DNA of 11,498 nt, taken from Pseudomonadota bacterium. GTDB lineage: Bacteria; Pseudomonadota; Alphaproteobacteria; Acetobacterales; Acetobacteraceae. The stretch lies in assembly GCA_021819535.1 (NCBI GenBank), contig JAKAQU010000057.1, positions 1 through 11,498 of the forward strand, written 5' to 3'. Shown one piece after another: positions 1-5,371 of this stretch. Under the pieces are notes generated by a model. That model searched no databases and was not told the origin of the DNA. It was given only the letters and a program-made list of their open reading frames with translations. Made by a program: the position numbers and the translations under genes. The first letter of the stretch is position 1, and every line of letters starts with the position of its first letter.

Positions 1-599
1 GGGCGCGGGACGGGGCCGAGGGGCTGCGGCTGATCGCGGCGCGAGCGCCCGATCTCGTGCTGCTCGATCTCGGGCTTCCCGATCTCGACGGAGAGGAGGT
101 GCTGCGGCGGCTCCGCGCCTTCAGCGGGGTGCCGGTGATCGTGATTTCGGCACGCGGACGGGAAGCCGAAAAAATCGCGGCCCTCGATGCCGGTGCCGAT
201 GATTATGTCGAAAAACCCTTCGCGCTCGGCGAATTGCTGGCCCGGATGCGAGCGGCATTGCGGCGGGCGGCGGCGGGCGAGGCGCTGGAGACGGCGACGA
301 TCATCCGCGCCGGCGGCATCGAAATCGACCTCGCCCGCCACGAGGTGCGGCGCGACGGCGCACCGATCGCGCTCACGCGGCGGGAATTCGCCCTCCTCGC
401 CCTCCTCGCCCGCCATCCCGGCCGGGTGATGACCCATCGCCAGATGCTGACGACCCTCTGGGGCCCGGCGCATGCCGAGGATATCGCCTATCTTCGGGTT
501 TCGGTCTGGCAGTTGCGGCGGAAACTCGGGGCCGGCGCGGCGCGGCTTTTGGTCAACGAGCCCGGTATCGGCTATCGGCTTCGCGACGACGAGGATTGA
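1..599 (+). CDS. kdpE: KdpE-type response regulator, 5' end missing
   Basis: This is the 3' part of an OmpR/PhoB-class response regulator. The reading frame is open from base 3, so the true start lies left of the window. What remains of the receiver domain has the phospho-acceptor Asp (codon at 66, in LLDLGLPD), the SAR segment and the conserved Lys (codon at 213, in VEKPF). A winged-helix DNA-binding domain follows, with LTRREFALLALL and the C-terminal GIGYRL hairpin. The segments KIAALDAGADDY and GELLARMRAALRR match what I recall of KdpE, the regulator that turns on the high-affinity K+ pump operon kdpFABC under K+ limitation or osmotic stress. KdpD and the pump genes would be expected to the left; none lie downstream here. 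The stop codon (597-599) is inside the first copy of a 23-bp tandem repeat. The family is certain. The KdpE assignment is strong but rests on remembered similarity. Confidence 0.88.
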   Translation, partial: ARDGAEGLRLIAARAPDLVLLDLGLPDLDGEEVLRRLRAFSGVPVIVISARGREAEKIAALDAGADDYVEKPFALGELLARMRAALRRAAAGEALETATIIRAGGIEIDLARHEVRRDGAPIALTRREFALLALLARHPGRVMTHRQMLTTLWGPAHAEDIAYLRVSVWQLRRKLGAGAARLLVNEPGIGYRLRDDED

Positions 600-642
600 G
601 CAGGTTATGTGCAGAGAGGTGAGCAGGTTATGTGCAGAGAGG
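597..642. repeat. Perfect 23-bp tandem duplication at a gene junction
   Basis: Bases 597-619 and 620-642 are identical, abutting copies of one 23-bp unit beginning TGAGCAGGTTATG. The first copy contains the kdpE stop codon and the second recreates TGA at 620-622. Each copy carries an ATG (609 and 632). Since 23 is not a multiple of 3, these ATGs lie in different frames, and the one at 609 happens to extend the next gene's frame upstream by 16 codons. The duplication adds spacing between kdpE and the hydratase gene without changing either protein. Confidence 0.95.
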
Positions 643-656
643 AAGGAGCACAGGAG

Positions 657-1496
657 ATGGCCTACGAGGAATTCATCGGCCGCCGCGAGGAAAGCGAGGA
701 TCAGGTCGCGAAAGCCGCCATCGCCGGGCTCGCCGCGACCCTCGATCTCGCCCCCGAGAGCGCGGCCCCTGGCGGATTTCTGCCCCCGCTCTGGCACTGG
801 ATGCTGTTTCAGACCTGGGTTCCGGCCTCGGCCCTTGGGCCGGACGGGCATCCGCGGCGCGGCGGCTTTCTGCCGCCGATCCATGAACTGACACGGCGGA
901 TGTGGGCCGGCGGGCGGGTGCGTCTCCTCGCCCCGCTCGCCGCCGGCACGGCCGTCCGGCGGCGCAGCGAAATTCTCGCCATTCGCGAGAAGAGCGGCGG
1001 CTCCGGGCGGCTGGTCTTCGTCACCGTCCGCCACGTCATCGAGGGCGAAGACGGCCCGGCGATCGAGGAGGAGCAGGACATTGTCTATCGCGGCACCGAG
1101 GGTAGCGCGGTGCGCGCCGCCAGCGCCGAGCCGCCGCCGCCGGCCGGCGCCTTCACGCGCACCGTGACGCCCGACGCGGTGATGCTGTTCCGCTATTCGG
1201 CGCTGACCGGCAACGGCCATCGCATCCATTACGATCTCGACTATGTGACGCGGGTCGAGGGCTATCCCGGCCTCGTCGTGCATGGGCCGCTGCAAGCGAC
1301 CCTTCTTGCCGATCTCCTCCGCCGCCACATGCCGGAAGGCGCGCGTCTCGCCGCGATCAGCTTCCGCGGCCAGCGCCCGGCCTTTCACGACCGCCCTCTC
1401 ACCCTCGTCGGCTGGCCGGAGGGCGGGCGCTACCACCTCGAATCCCGCGATCCGGAAGGGGCATGCTGTATGCGCGCCGAGGCGGAATTGGCATGA
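657..1496 (+). CDS. MaoC/HTD2-like enoyl-CoA hydratase (mesaconyl-C4-CoA hydratase type)
   Basis: A 279-residue double-hotdog protein of the family that includes mesaconyl-C4-CoA / itaconyl-CoA hydratase and the HTD2 3-hydroxyacyl dehydratases. These enzymes reversibly add water across the double bond of an acyl thioester. The N-terminal half is the FAS1-like dehydratase hotdog (GGFLPPIHELTRRMWAGG, residues about 65-85). The C-terminal half has the active-site helix YSALTGNGHRIHYD, where Asn186 and His191 sit at the Asp and His positions of the classical R-hydratase motif. It is followed by EGYPGLVVHGPLQATLL. An ATG at 609 is in frame, but I choose the ATG at 657. AAGGAG lies 8 nt before it, MAYEEFIGRRE starts like the family, and the longer reading consists only of the tandem duplication. 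The gene begins 57 nt after kdpE. The true substrate (mesaconyl-, itaconyl- or another branched enoyl-CoA) cannot be fixed because no CoA ligase or lyase gene is adjacent. Confidence 0.8.
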   Translation: MAYEEFIGRREESEDQVAKAAIAGLAATLDLAPESAAPGGFLPPLWHWMLFQTWVPASALGPDGHPRRGGFLPPIHELTRRMWAGGRVRLLAPLAAGTAVRRRSEILAIREKSGGSGRLVFVTVRHVIEGEDGPAIEEEQDIVYRGTEGSAVRAASAEPPPPAGAFTRTVTPDAVMLFRYSALTGNGHRIHYDLDYVTRVEGYPGLVVHGPLQATLLADLLRRHMPEGARLAAISFRGQRPAFHDRPLTLVGWPEGGRYHLESRDPEGACCMRAEAELA

Positions 1497-1568
1497 AGGG
1501 ATGTGATAGGAAGATGGCGCATGGCAAGGTCGGAAAATCCGTGTAGATTGTCAGGGTAAGGAGACCTC

Positions 1569-2405
1569 ATGGCGTTTTTGACCGAACCCGAGCCGCGGCG
1601 CGGCACAGCGCTGGCGGTTTTGCCCGGCGTCCGCCGTATCGTTGCCGCCAATCCTGGGCCGATGACCTATCACGGCACCAATACCTACCTGATCGAGACG
1701 CCGGACGGGCTCATTCTGCTCGATCCCGGCCCCGATGACGACGCCCATGTCGCGGCCCTGCTCGCGGCGAGCGGGGGGAAGCTGGCAATGATCCTGCTCA
1801 GCCACACCCATATCGACCATATCGGCGCGCTCGCGGCACTGCGGGCGGCGACAGGGGCCCCGGTCGCGGCCTACAAGACCAGCCCGCATCCCGATTTCTC
1901 GCCCGATATTCCGCTCGATGACGGTGATGCGGTCGCCGGCCTCACCGCCGTTCACACCCCGGGCCACGCCCCCGACCATCTCTGTTTCGCCTTCGGCGCG
2001 GGCATTCTGTTCAGCGCCGATCACGTCATGGCGTGGTCGACCAGCGTCGTGAGCCCGCCGACCGGCGATATGGCGGCGTATTTCGCGAGCCTGCGGCGCC
2101 TCCTCGCGCGCGACGACCGGGTCTATCTCCCCGGCCACGGCCCAGCGCTCTCCGACCCACAGCCTTATGTGCGCGATCTTCTCGCCCATCGCATCGCGCG
2201 CGAGAACGCCATCGCCGCCGCCCTGGCACAGGGGCCGGCCGATACCCATGCGCTGATGGAAGCACTCTATTCCAAGCTCGATCCGATGCTGCGCCGCGCC
2301 GCCGAGCGCAACGTGCTCGCCCATTTGCTCAAGCTCGAAAGCGAGGGACGGGTGTTGCGTGACGGGAGCGAATGGCGGGCCGAACACGCCGCGGCGCGGG
2401 CCTGA
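1569..2405 (+). CDS. Metallo-beta-lactamase-fold hydrolase, LACTB2-like
   Basis: A 278-residue cytoplasmic metal-dependent hydrolase. The metal-binding set is complete: H79-T-H81-I-D83-H84, then His133 (in HTPGHAPDH), Asp151 (in FSADH) and His190 (in LPGHGP). The early GTNTYLIETPDGLILLDPG is typical of the LACTB2/glyoxalase-II-like branch. Residues about 200-270 form an alpha-helical, winged-helix-like tail (LRRAAERNVLAHLLKLESEGRV), as in LACTB2-type proteins. Human LACTB2 is an RNase, but bacterial relatives have been assigned esterase, thioesterase or unknown roles, so the substrate is left open. The start is well supported: AAGGAG at 1558-1563 lies 5 nt before the ATG. The 72-bp gap before it (1497-1568) shows no convincing promoter. 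It is probably co-transcribed with the second MBL gene, which starts 9 nt after its stop. Confidence 0.85.
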   Translation: MAFLTEPEPRRGTALAVLPGVRRIVAANPGPMTYHGTNTYLIETPDGLILLDPGPDDDAHVAALLAASGGKLAMILLSHTHIDHIGALAALRAATGAPVAAYKTSPHPDFSPDIPLDDGDAVAGLTAVHTPGHAPDHLCFAFGAGILFSADHVMAWSTSVVSPPTGDMAAYFASLRRLLARDDRVYLPGHGPALSDPQPYVRDLLAHRIARENAIAAALAQGPADTHALMEALYSKLDPMLRRAAERNVLAHLLKLESEGRVLRDGSEWRAEHAAARA

Positions 2406-2414
2406 GGAAGCGCG

Positions 2415-3077
2415 ATGCGACTTTCGGTCAGCCTGGTTCCGGTCACCGCGTTTCAGCAAAACTGCGCGATCATTTACGACCCCTCGCTTCGCCGCGGCGC
2501 CGTCGTCGATCCCGGCGGGGATGTGCCGCGCATTCTGGATGCGATCGCTGAACTCGATATCACCGTCGAGACCATCCTCCTCACCCACGGCCATCTCGAC
2601 CATGCCGGGGGGGCCGCGGGGCTCGCGCGCGCGCTCGCCGGCGGCGAAAACGGGACGCCGGTGCCGATCCTCGGCCCCGATGCGCGCGACCGCTTCCTGC
2701 TCGACAACATCGCCCGCCAGGCAAGCGCGTTCGGGCTTCAGGGCATGGAAAACGCGACCCCCGATCGCTTTCTCACCGAGGGGGAGGAAGTGCGGATCGC
2801 CGATATCCCCTTCGCCGTTCTCCATTGCCCCGGCCATACGCCGGGCCATCTCGTCTTCGTCGATCACGAGGGGCGATTTGCGGTGATGGGCGATGTCCTG
2901 TTTCAGGGATCGATCGGACGCACCGATTTTCCTTACGGCGACCAGCGGCAATTGCTCGACGCGATCGCCGGGAAGATCCTCCCGCTCGGCGATGATGTGC
3001 GTTTCATCTGCGGCCACGGGCCGGCCTCCAGCATCGGCGCCGAACGGCGCGGCAACCCTTTCCTGCGGGGCATTTGA
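2415..3077 (+). CDS. Short glyoxalase-II-like MBL hydrolase (YcbL/GloC type)
   Basis: A 220-residue MBL-fold protein with H58-G-H60-L-D62-H63, His141 (HCPGHTPGHL), Asp160 (MGDVLF) and His201 (CGHGP), a complete dinuclear metal site. The block FQGSIGRTDFPYGD and the C-terminal IGAERRGNPFL are characteristic of type II glyoxalase II (YcbL, renamed GloC), which hydrolyses S-D-lactoylglutathione in methylglyoxal detoxification. The family lacks the C-terminal glutathione-binding domain of classic GloB, and so does this protein. The GAGGA at 2404-2408 overlaps the stop of the upstream gene and lies 6 nt before the ATG, which indicates coupled translation. The two MBL proteins differ in length and in tail, so they are distant paralogues and not a fresh duplication. 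Glyoxalase activity is inferred from the family only. Confidence 0.86.
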   Translation: MRLSVSLVPVTAFQQNCAIIYDPSLRRGAVVDPGGDVPRILDAIAELDITVETILLTHGHLDHAGGAAGLARALAGGENGTPVPILGPDARDRFLLDNIARQASAFGLQGMENATPDRFLTEGEEVRIADIPFAVLHCPGHTPGHLVFVDHEGRFAVMGDVLFQGSIGRTDFPYGDQRQLLDAIAGKILPLGDDVRFICGHGPASSIGAERRGNPFLRGI

Positions 3078-3097
3078 AGGGTTCACGGCGGCCCTGG

Positions 3098-3134
3098 GCG
3101 GTGACACGGGGCGGTGATACGGGGGCTTGCCCCC
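3098..3134. repeat. 13-bp near-tandem repeat plus GC hairpin after the MBL pair
   Basis: Bases 3098-3110 and 3111-3123 are two adjacent 13-bp units (GCGGTGAYACGGG) that differ at one base. They run into the inverted repeat GGGGG-CTTG-CCCCC (about 3121-3134). The hairpin is 44-57 nt beyond the stop codon of the second MBL gene. It has only a short T stretch after it (CTTTGG), so it is at best a weak terminator or an RNA 3'-end stabiliser. Confidence 0.6.
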
Positions 3135-3157
3135 CTTTGGCGCGATTGGCCGCGGAT

Positions 3158-3186
3158 AAAAAAATGGCGGCGCTTGTGGCGCCGCC
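3158..3186 (-). terminator. Terminator-like hairpin, correct only for - strand transcription
   Basis: A perfect 8-bp stem, GGCGGCGC (3166-3173) with GCGCCGCC (3179-3186), closes a 5-nt loop. On the + strand the hairpin is preceded by seven A (3158-3164) and followed only by AAGTTTAG. Read on the - strand it becomes a GC-rich hairpin followed after one A by seven T, the standard intrinsic terminator layout. No convincing - strand gene lies to its right before 7307, so its client is unknown. A bidirectional or purely structural role for the + operon end is possible. Confidence 0.55.
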
Positions 3187-3236
3187 AAGTTTAGGGAGGA
3201 AACGTCCAAGAAAGCAGCACCGCGACAATGTCGCCT

Positions 3237-3299
3237 TGCTGCGATGCACAATCTAGCTATTTGCCGCGTTCTCCGCAAGCGTTTTTTTGCATTGCAGCA
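3237..3299 (+). other. 12-bp inverted repeat enclosing a 39-nt loop with a T7 run
   Basis: The arms TGCTGCGATGCA (3237-3248) and TGCATTGCAGCA (3288-3299) pair over 12 bp in RNA with one G-U pair. The G-U forms only in + strand RNA; the - strand copy has a C-A mismatch, so folding favours a + transcript. The loop contains a smaller TTGC...GCAA stem (3261-3278) and a run of seven T (3282-3288). It could be the leader of the downstream transglycosylase mRNA, a small RNA or a protein-binding palindrome. Nothing in the sequence chooses between these. Confidence 0.45.
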
Positions 3300-3304
3300 T
3301 CGCG

Positions 3305-3385
3305 ATGGCCGCGCATCTCGCCGCCCCCGTGCCCGAGCCTTCCCGTCTCAATGATTTGCTAAGAATTTTCCGGCAATTTCGCTGA
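3305..3385 (+). CDS. Possible 26-codon leader ORF abutting the transglycosylase start
   Basis: An ATG at 3305 opens a 26-residue frame (MAAHLAAPVPEPSRLNDLLR then IFRQFR) whose TGA at 3383-3385 directly precedes the next gene's ATG, in the same frame with zero spacing. No clear Shine-Dalgarno lies before it. The downstream gene also lacks one, so translation coupling through this ORF would explain how that start is reached. The alternative is that the frame is open by chance and the downstream start is used weakly on its own. No known family is recognised. Confidence 0.25.
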   Translation: MAAHLAAPVPEPSRLNDLLRIFRQFR

Positions 3386-4261
3386 ATGCGACGATGGTTC
3401 CTGATAGGCGCGGGGTTGCTCGCGGCGTGCGCGGCGGCGCCGGCGCGCGCCGACATGCTGGCGCCGATGCTGCGGCCGCTGATCGCGCCGGCGCTCGGCC
3501 TTCTGTGCCGGCAAGCGGTGGACGCGGCGGAGCGCAGCCATGCCATCCCGCCGCATCTCCTGAGCGCCATCGCCCTGGTCGAAAGCGGCCGCAAGGACCC
3601 CGAAACCGGCGGTTTTTCCCCTTGGCCGTGGACGGTGAATGCCGAGGGCGAAGGGCATTTCTACGCCACCAAGGCCGAGGCCATCGCCGCCGTCCACGCC
3701 CTCCAGGCCCGCGGGGTCAACTCGATCGATGTCGGCTGCCTGCAGGTCAATCTGATGCATCATCCGCACGCGTTCACGAGCCTCGATCAGGCGTTCGACC
3801 CCAATGCGAACGCCGATTACGCGGCCCAATTCCTGACCCAGCTTCATGGCCAGACCGGGGATTGGACGCGTGCCGCGGCGCAATATCACTCCATGACCCC
3901 GGAACTCGCCTTCGCCTATCAACGCAAAGTGGTCGCCGCCTGGACCACCGAACAGCAAGGCCTGCCGGTGCAGCCGGGAAATCTTCTGCTCGCCGCGGCC
4001 GACGTCGCGCCGATGCGCCCGGCCGGCGGCGTGCGCGGCGCCTTCCCGCGGCTGCAGATGAGCCACGCGCCCTCACCCCATGTCATTCCGATGGCCGCAC
4101 CGCCGGCCGGCGGGGGCGCCAGCGCCATCGCGCGCGGGATGGCCGCGGCAGCATCCGTATCGGGAGCCGCAGCACCGGGTGCCATGCCGGGGCGTGGGCT
4201 CAATGCTTATCGCGCGCATCCGGTCGCGATGGCGACATCGGCACCGGTCGCCCTGCACTGA
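3386..4261 (+). CDS. Exported lytic transglycosylase (SLT domain)
   Basis: A 291-residue periplasmic or outer-membrane muramidase-like protein that should cleave the MurNAc-GlcNAc bond of peptidoglycan non-hydrolytically. The N-terminus is a secretion signal: MRR, hydrophobic WFLIGAGLLAA, then ARA before Asp23 for signal peptidase I. LAAC at 12-15 also fits a lipobox, so a lipoprotein is possible. The SLT-type domain spans about residues 35-190, with the probable catalytic Glu66 in ALVESGR, then DVGCLQVNLMHHP and AAQYHS. Residues about 195-291 are an Ala/Pro/Gly/Met-rich tail without recognised folds. The ATG at 3386 has no Shine-Dalgarno. Later candidates (such as the TTG at 3416) would destroy the signal peptide, so 3386 is kept. 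The size and fold also resemble VirB1-like proteins, but no secretion-system genes are nearby. Confidence 0.83.
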   Translation: MRRWFLIGAGLLAACAAAPARADMLAPMLRPLIAPALGLLCRQAVDAAERSHAIPPHLLSAIALVESGRKDPETGGFSPWPWTVNAEGEGHFYATKAEAIAAVHALQARGVNSIDVGCLQVNLMHHPHAFTSLDQAFDPNANADYAAQFLTQLHGQTGDWTRAAAQYHSMTPELAFAYQRKVVAAWTTEQQGLPVQPGNLLLAAADVAPMRPAGGVRGAFPRLQMSHAPSPHVIPMAAPPAGGGASAIARGMAAAASVSGAAAPGAMPGRGLNAYRAHPVAMATSAPVALH

Positions 4262-4307
4262 GGATTGCTTTTTCGCCGCCTTCGCCGATGATTTTTGCCG
4301 AACGCCA

Positions 4308-4336
4308 TTGACCGCAGCGTCATGCTCCGGAAACAT
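4308..4336 (+). promoter_or_regulatory. Weak promoter candidate upstream of bpt
   Basis: TTGACC (4308-4313), a 17-nt spacer and AAACAT (4331-4336) form a passable -35/-10 pair in the 95-bp gap between the transglycosylase and bpt. The -10 is poor. If used, the mRNA would start only a few bases to about 15 nt before the ATG at 4357. Confidence 0.3.
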
Positions 4337-4356
4337 TAGGCGTGGATCCTCATGCG

Positions 4357-5142
4357 ATGAGCTATAAATCTCCCCGCCGGCCGCAGTTTTTCTATACCAC
4401 GGCCCCTCTGCCCTGCCCTTATGTCGCGGGGCGGACGGAGCGCAAGCTGGTGACCGAAATCACCGGCCCCGACGCCGAGGCGCTGCACGACCGGCTTTCG
4501 CGGGCCGGCTTCCGCCGCAGCCACAACATCGCCTATGCTCCGGTCTGCCCCGGCTGCCAGGCTTGCGTTCCGATCCGCATCAACGCCGCCCGGTTCCGCG
4601 GCGGGCGATGGGCGCGGCGGATCTGGCGCGCGAACGCGGCGACCGAGGGGTTCGAGGTGCCGGCGCGCGCCACCGCCGAACAATTCCAACTCTTCCAGCG
4701 TTATCAGCAGCACCGCCATGGCGACGGCGACATGGCGACGATGAGTTTTTACGACTACCGGGCGATGGTCGAGGATACACCGATCGAGACCTTCATCGTC
4801 GAGTTCCGCGACCCGGATGACCGGCTCATCGCTGCCTGCCTCACCGACCGGCTGAGTGACGGGCTGTCGGCGGTCTACAGCTTCTTCGCCCCCGATCTCG
4901 CGCGCCGTTCGCTCGGCACGCTGATGGTGCTGTGGCTTTTGGAGCGGGCGCGGGATCTGGAGTTGCCCCATGTCTATCTCGGCTATTGGGTGCCAGAGAG
5001 CCCGAAAATGGCCTATAAGGCGAAATTCTCGCCGAGCGAGATCCTGGTCGGCGGCGCCTGGCGCCGGCTCGCCACCAGCCCTGCCGCCGGGGACGATGCC
5101 CTGGCGCCGGCGACGCAGTTTCACGCGGAAAGCGCTGGATAA
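4357..5142 (+). CDS. bpt: Aspartate/glutamate leucyltransferase Bpt
   Basis: A 261-residue aminoacyl-tRNA-protein transferase that moves Leu from Leu-tRNA to proteins starting with Asp or Glu, marking them for ClpS/ClpAP degradation (N-degron pathway). Family marks are PQFFYTTAPLPCPYVAGR, GFRRSHNIAYAPVCPGC and QACVPIRI, then SFYDY (about 130) and the C-terminal GNAT-like part with LGYWVPESPKMAYKAKF. The four cysteines Cys20, Cys64, Cys67 and Cys70 match the conserved set of the N-terminal domain. The related eukaryotic Ate1 is reported to bind an Fe-S cluster there. Length is normal for the family. An in-frame GTG at 4342 would add five residues (MDPHA). I prefer the ATG at 4357 because MSYKSPRRPQFF starts like relatives, but neither codon has a strong Shine-Dalgarno. 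It is probably transcribed alone, or from the transglycosylase 95 bp upstream. Confidence 0.9.
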   Translation: MSYKSPRRPQFFYTTAPLPCPYVAGRTERKLVTEITGPDAEALHDRLSRAGFRRSHNIAYAPVCPGCQACVPIRINAARFRGGRWARRIWRANAATEGFEVPARATAEQFQLFQRYQQHRHGDGDMATMSFYDYRAMVEDTPIETFIVEFRDPDDRLIAACLTDRLSDGLSAVYSFFAPDLARRSLGTLMVLWLLERARDLELPHVYLGYWVPESPKMAYKAKFSPSEILVGGAWRRLATSPAAGDDALAPATQFHAESAG

Positions 5143-5216
5143 AAACGCGGCCCATCCCTTGTTTTTCGGACTTGCCGGCCCACGCCCTCATTCGTTAACT
5201 TAGCATTAATTTTTGA

Positions 5217-5244
5217 TTGACGCAGCCCCCTTCCGTGCTATCGT
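5217..5244 (+). promoter_or_regulatory. Promoter candidate for the Hint-domain gene
   Basis: TTGACG (5217-5222), a 16-nt spacer and TATCGT (5239-5244), with an extended -10 TG one base before the hexamer (5236-5237). It sits in an AT-richer stretch (5195-5250) that stands out from the GC-rich surroundings. Transcription would start near 5250 and leave a leader of about 120 nt before the GTG at 5372. This is the best sigma-70-like site seen in the window. Confidence 0.55.
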
Positions 5245-5256
5245 TAACCATCGCGC

Positions 5257-5308
5257 ATGAAGGCGGTTGGCTGCCCGCGTGGCGCGACTGCCGGCTGCTG
5301 ATCGCGCC
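5257..5308 (+). promoter_or_regulatory. Leader with 14-residue ORF overlapping a hairpin
   Basis: Between the promoter candidate and the Hint gene, an ATG at 5257 opens MKAVGCPRGATAGC, ending at TGA 5299-5301. GGCGCGA (5281-5287) and TCGCGCC (5302-5308) form a perfect 7-bp stem with a 14-nt loop. The stop codon lies at the 3' end of the loop, against the descending arm, so a translating ribosome would hold the hairpin open. No Shine-Dalgarno precedes the ATG, but with a start site near 5250 it would be almost leaderless. The geometry is visible; a regulatory role is inference. Confidence 0.3.
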
Positions 5309-5371
5309 GGCGCCTGCCCAGCGAAACCGTGACGGGTCTCTTGAATCGGAGCAAGCAGAAGGAATAAAGCC

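Noticed and set aside
609..656. Upstream ATG at 609 as the hydratase start
   Set aside because: The added 16 residues are encoded by the tandem duplication and there is no family-like sequence; the ATG at 657 has a good ribosome site and N-terminus.
1551..3278. 575-codon open frame on the - strand opposite both MBL genes
   Set aside because: Both + strand genes have full catalytic motifs; the antisense product has no recognisable domain and low-complexity GC-driven composition.
3253..3594. Possible - strand gene ending before the orphan terminator
   Set aside because: Arg/Ala/Ser-rich with no motif and mostly antisense to the transglycosylase signal peptide and catalytic region; not enough to call it, though it is the only candidate client of that terminator.
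3386..4261. VirB1-like component of a type IV secretion system
   Set aside because: The fold is compatible, but no other secretion genes are present; a general cell-wall lytic transglycosylase is the simpler reading.
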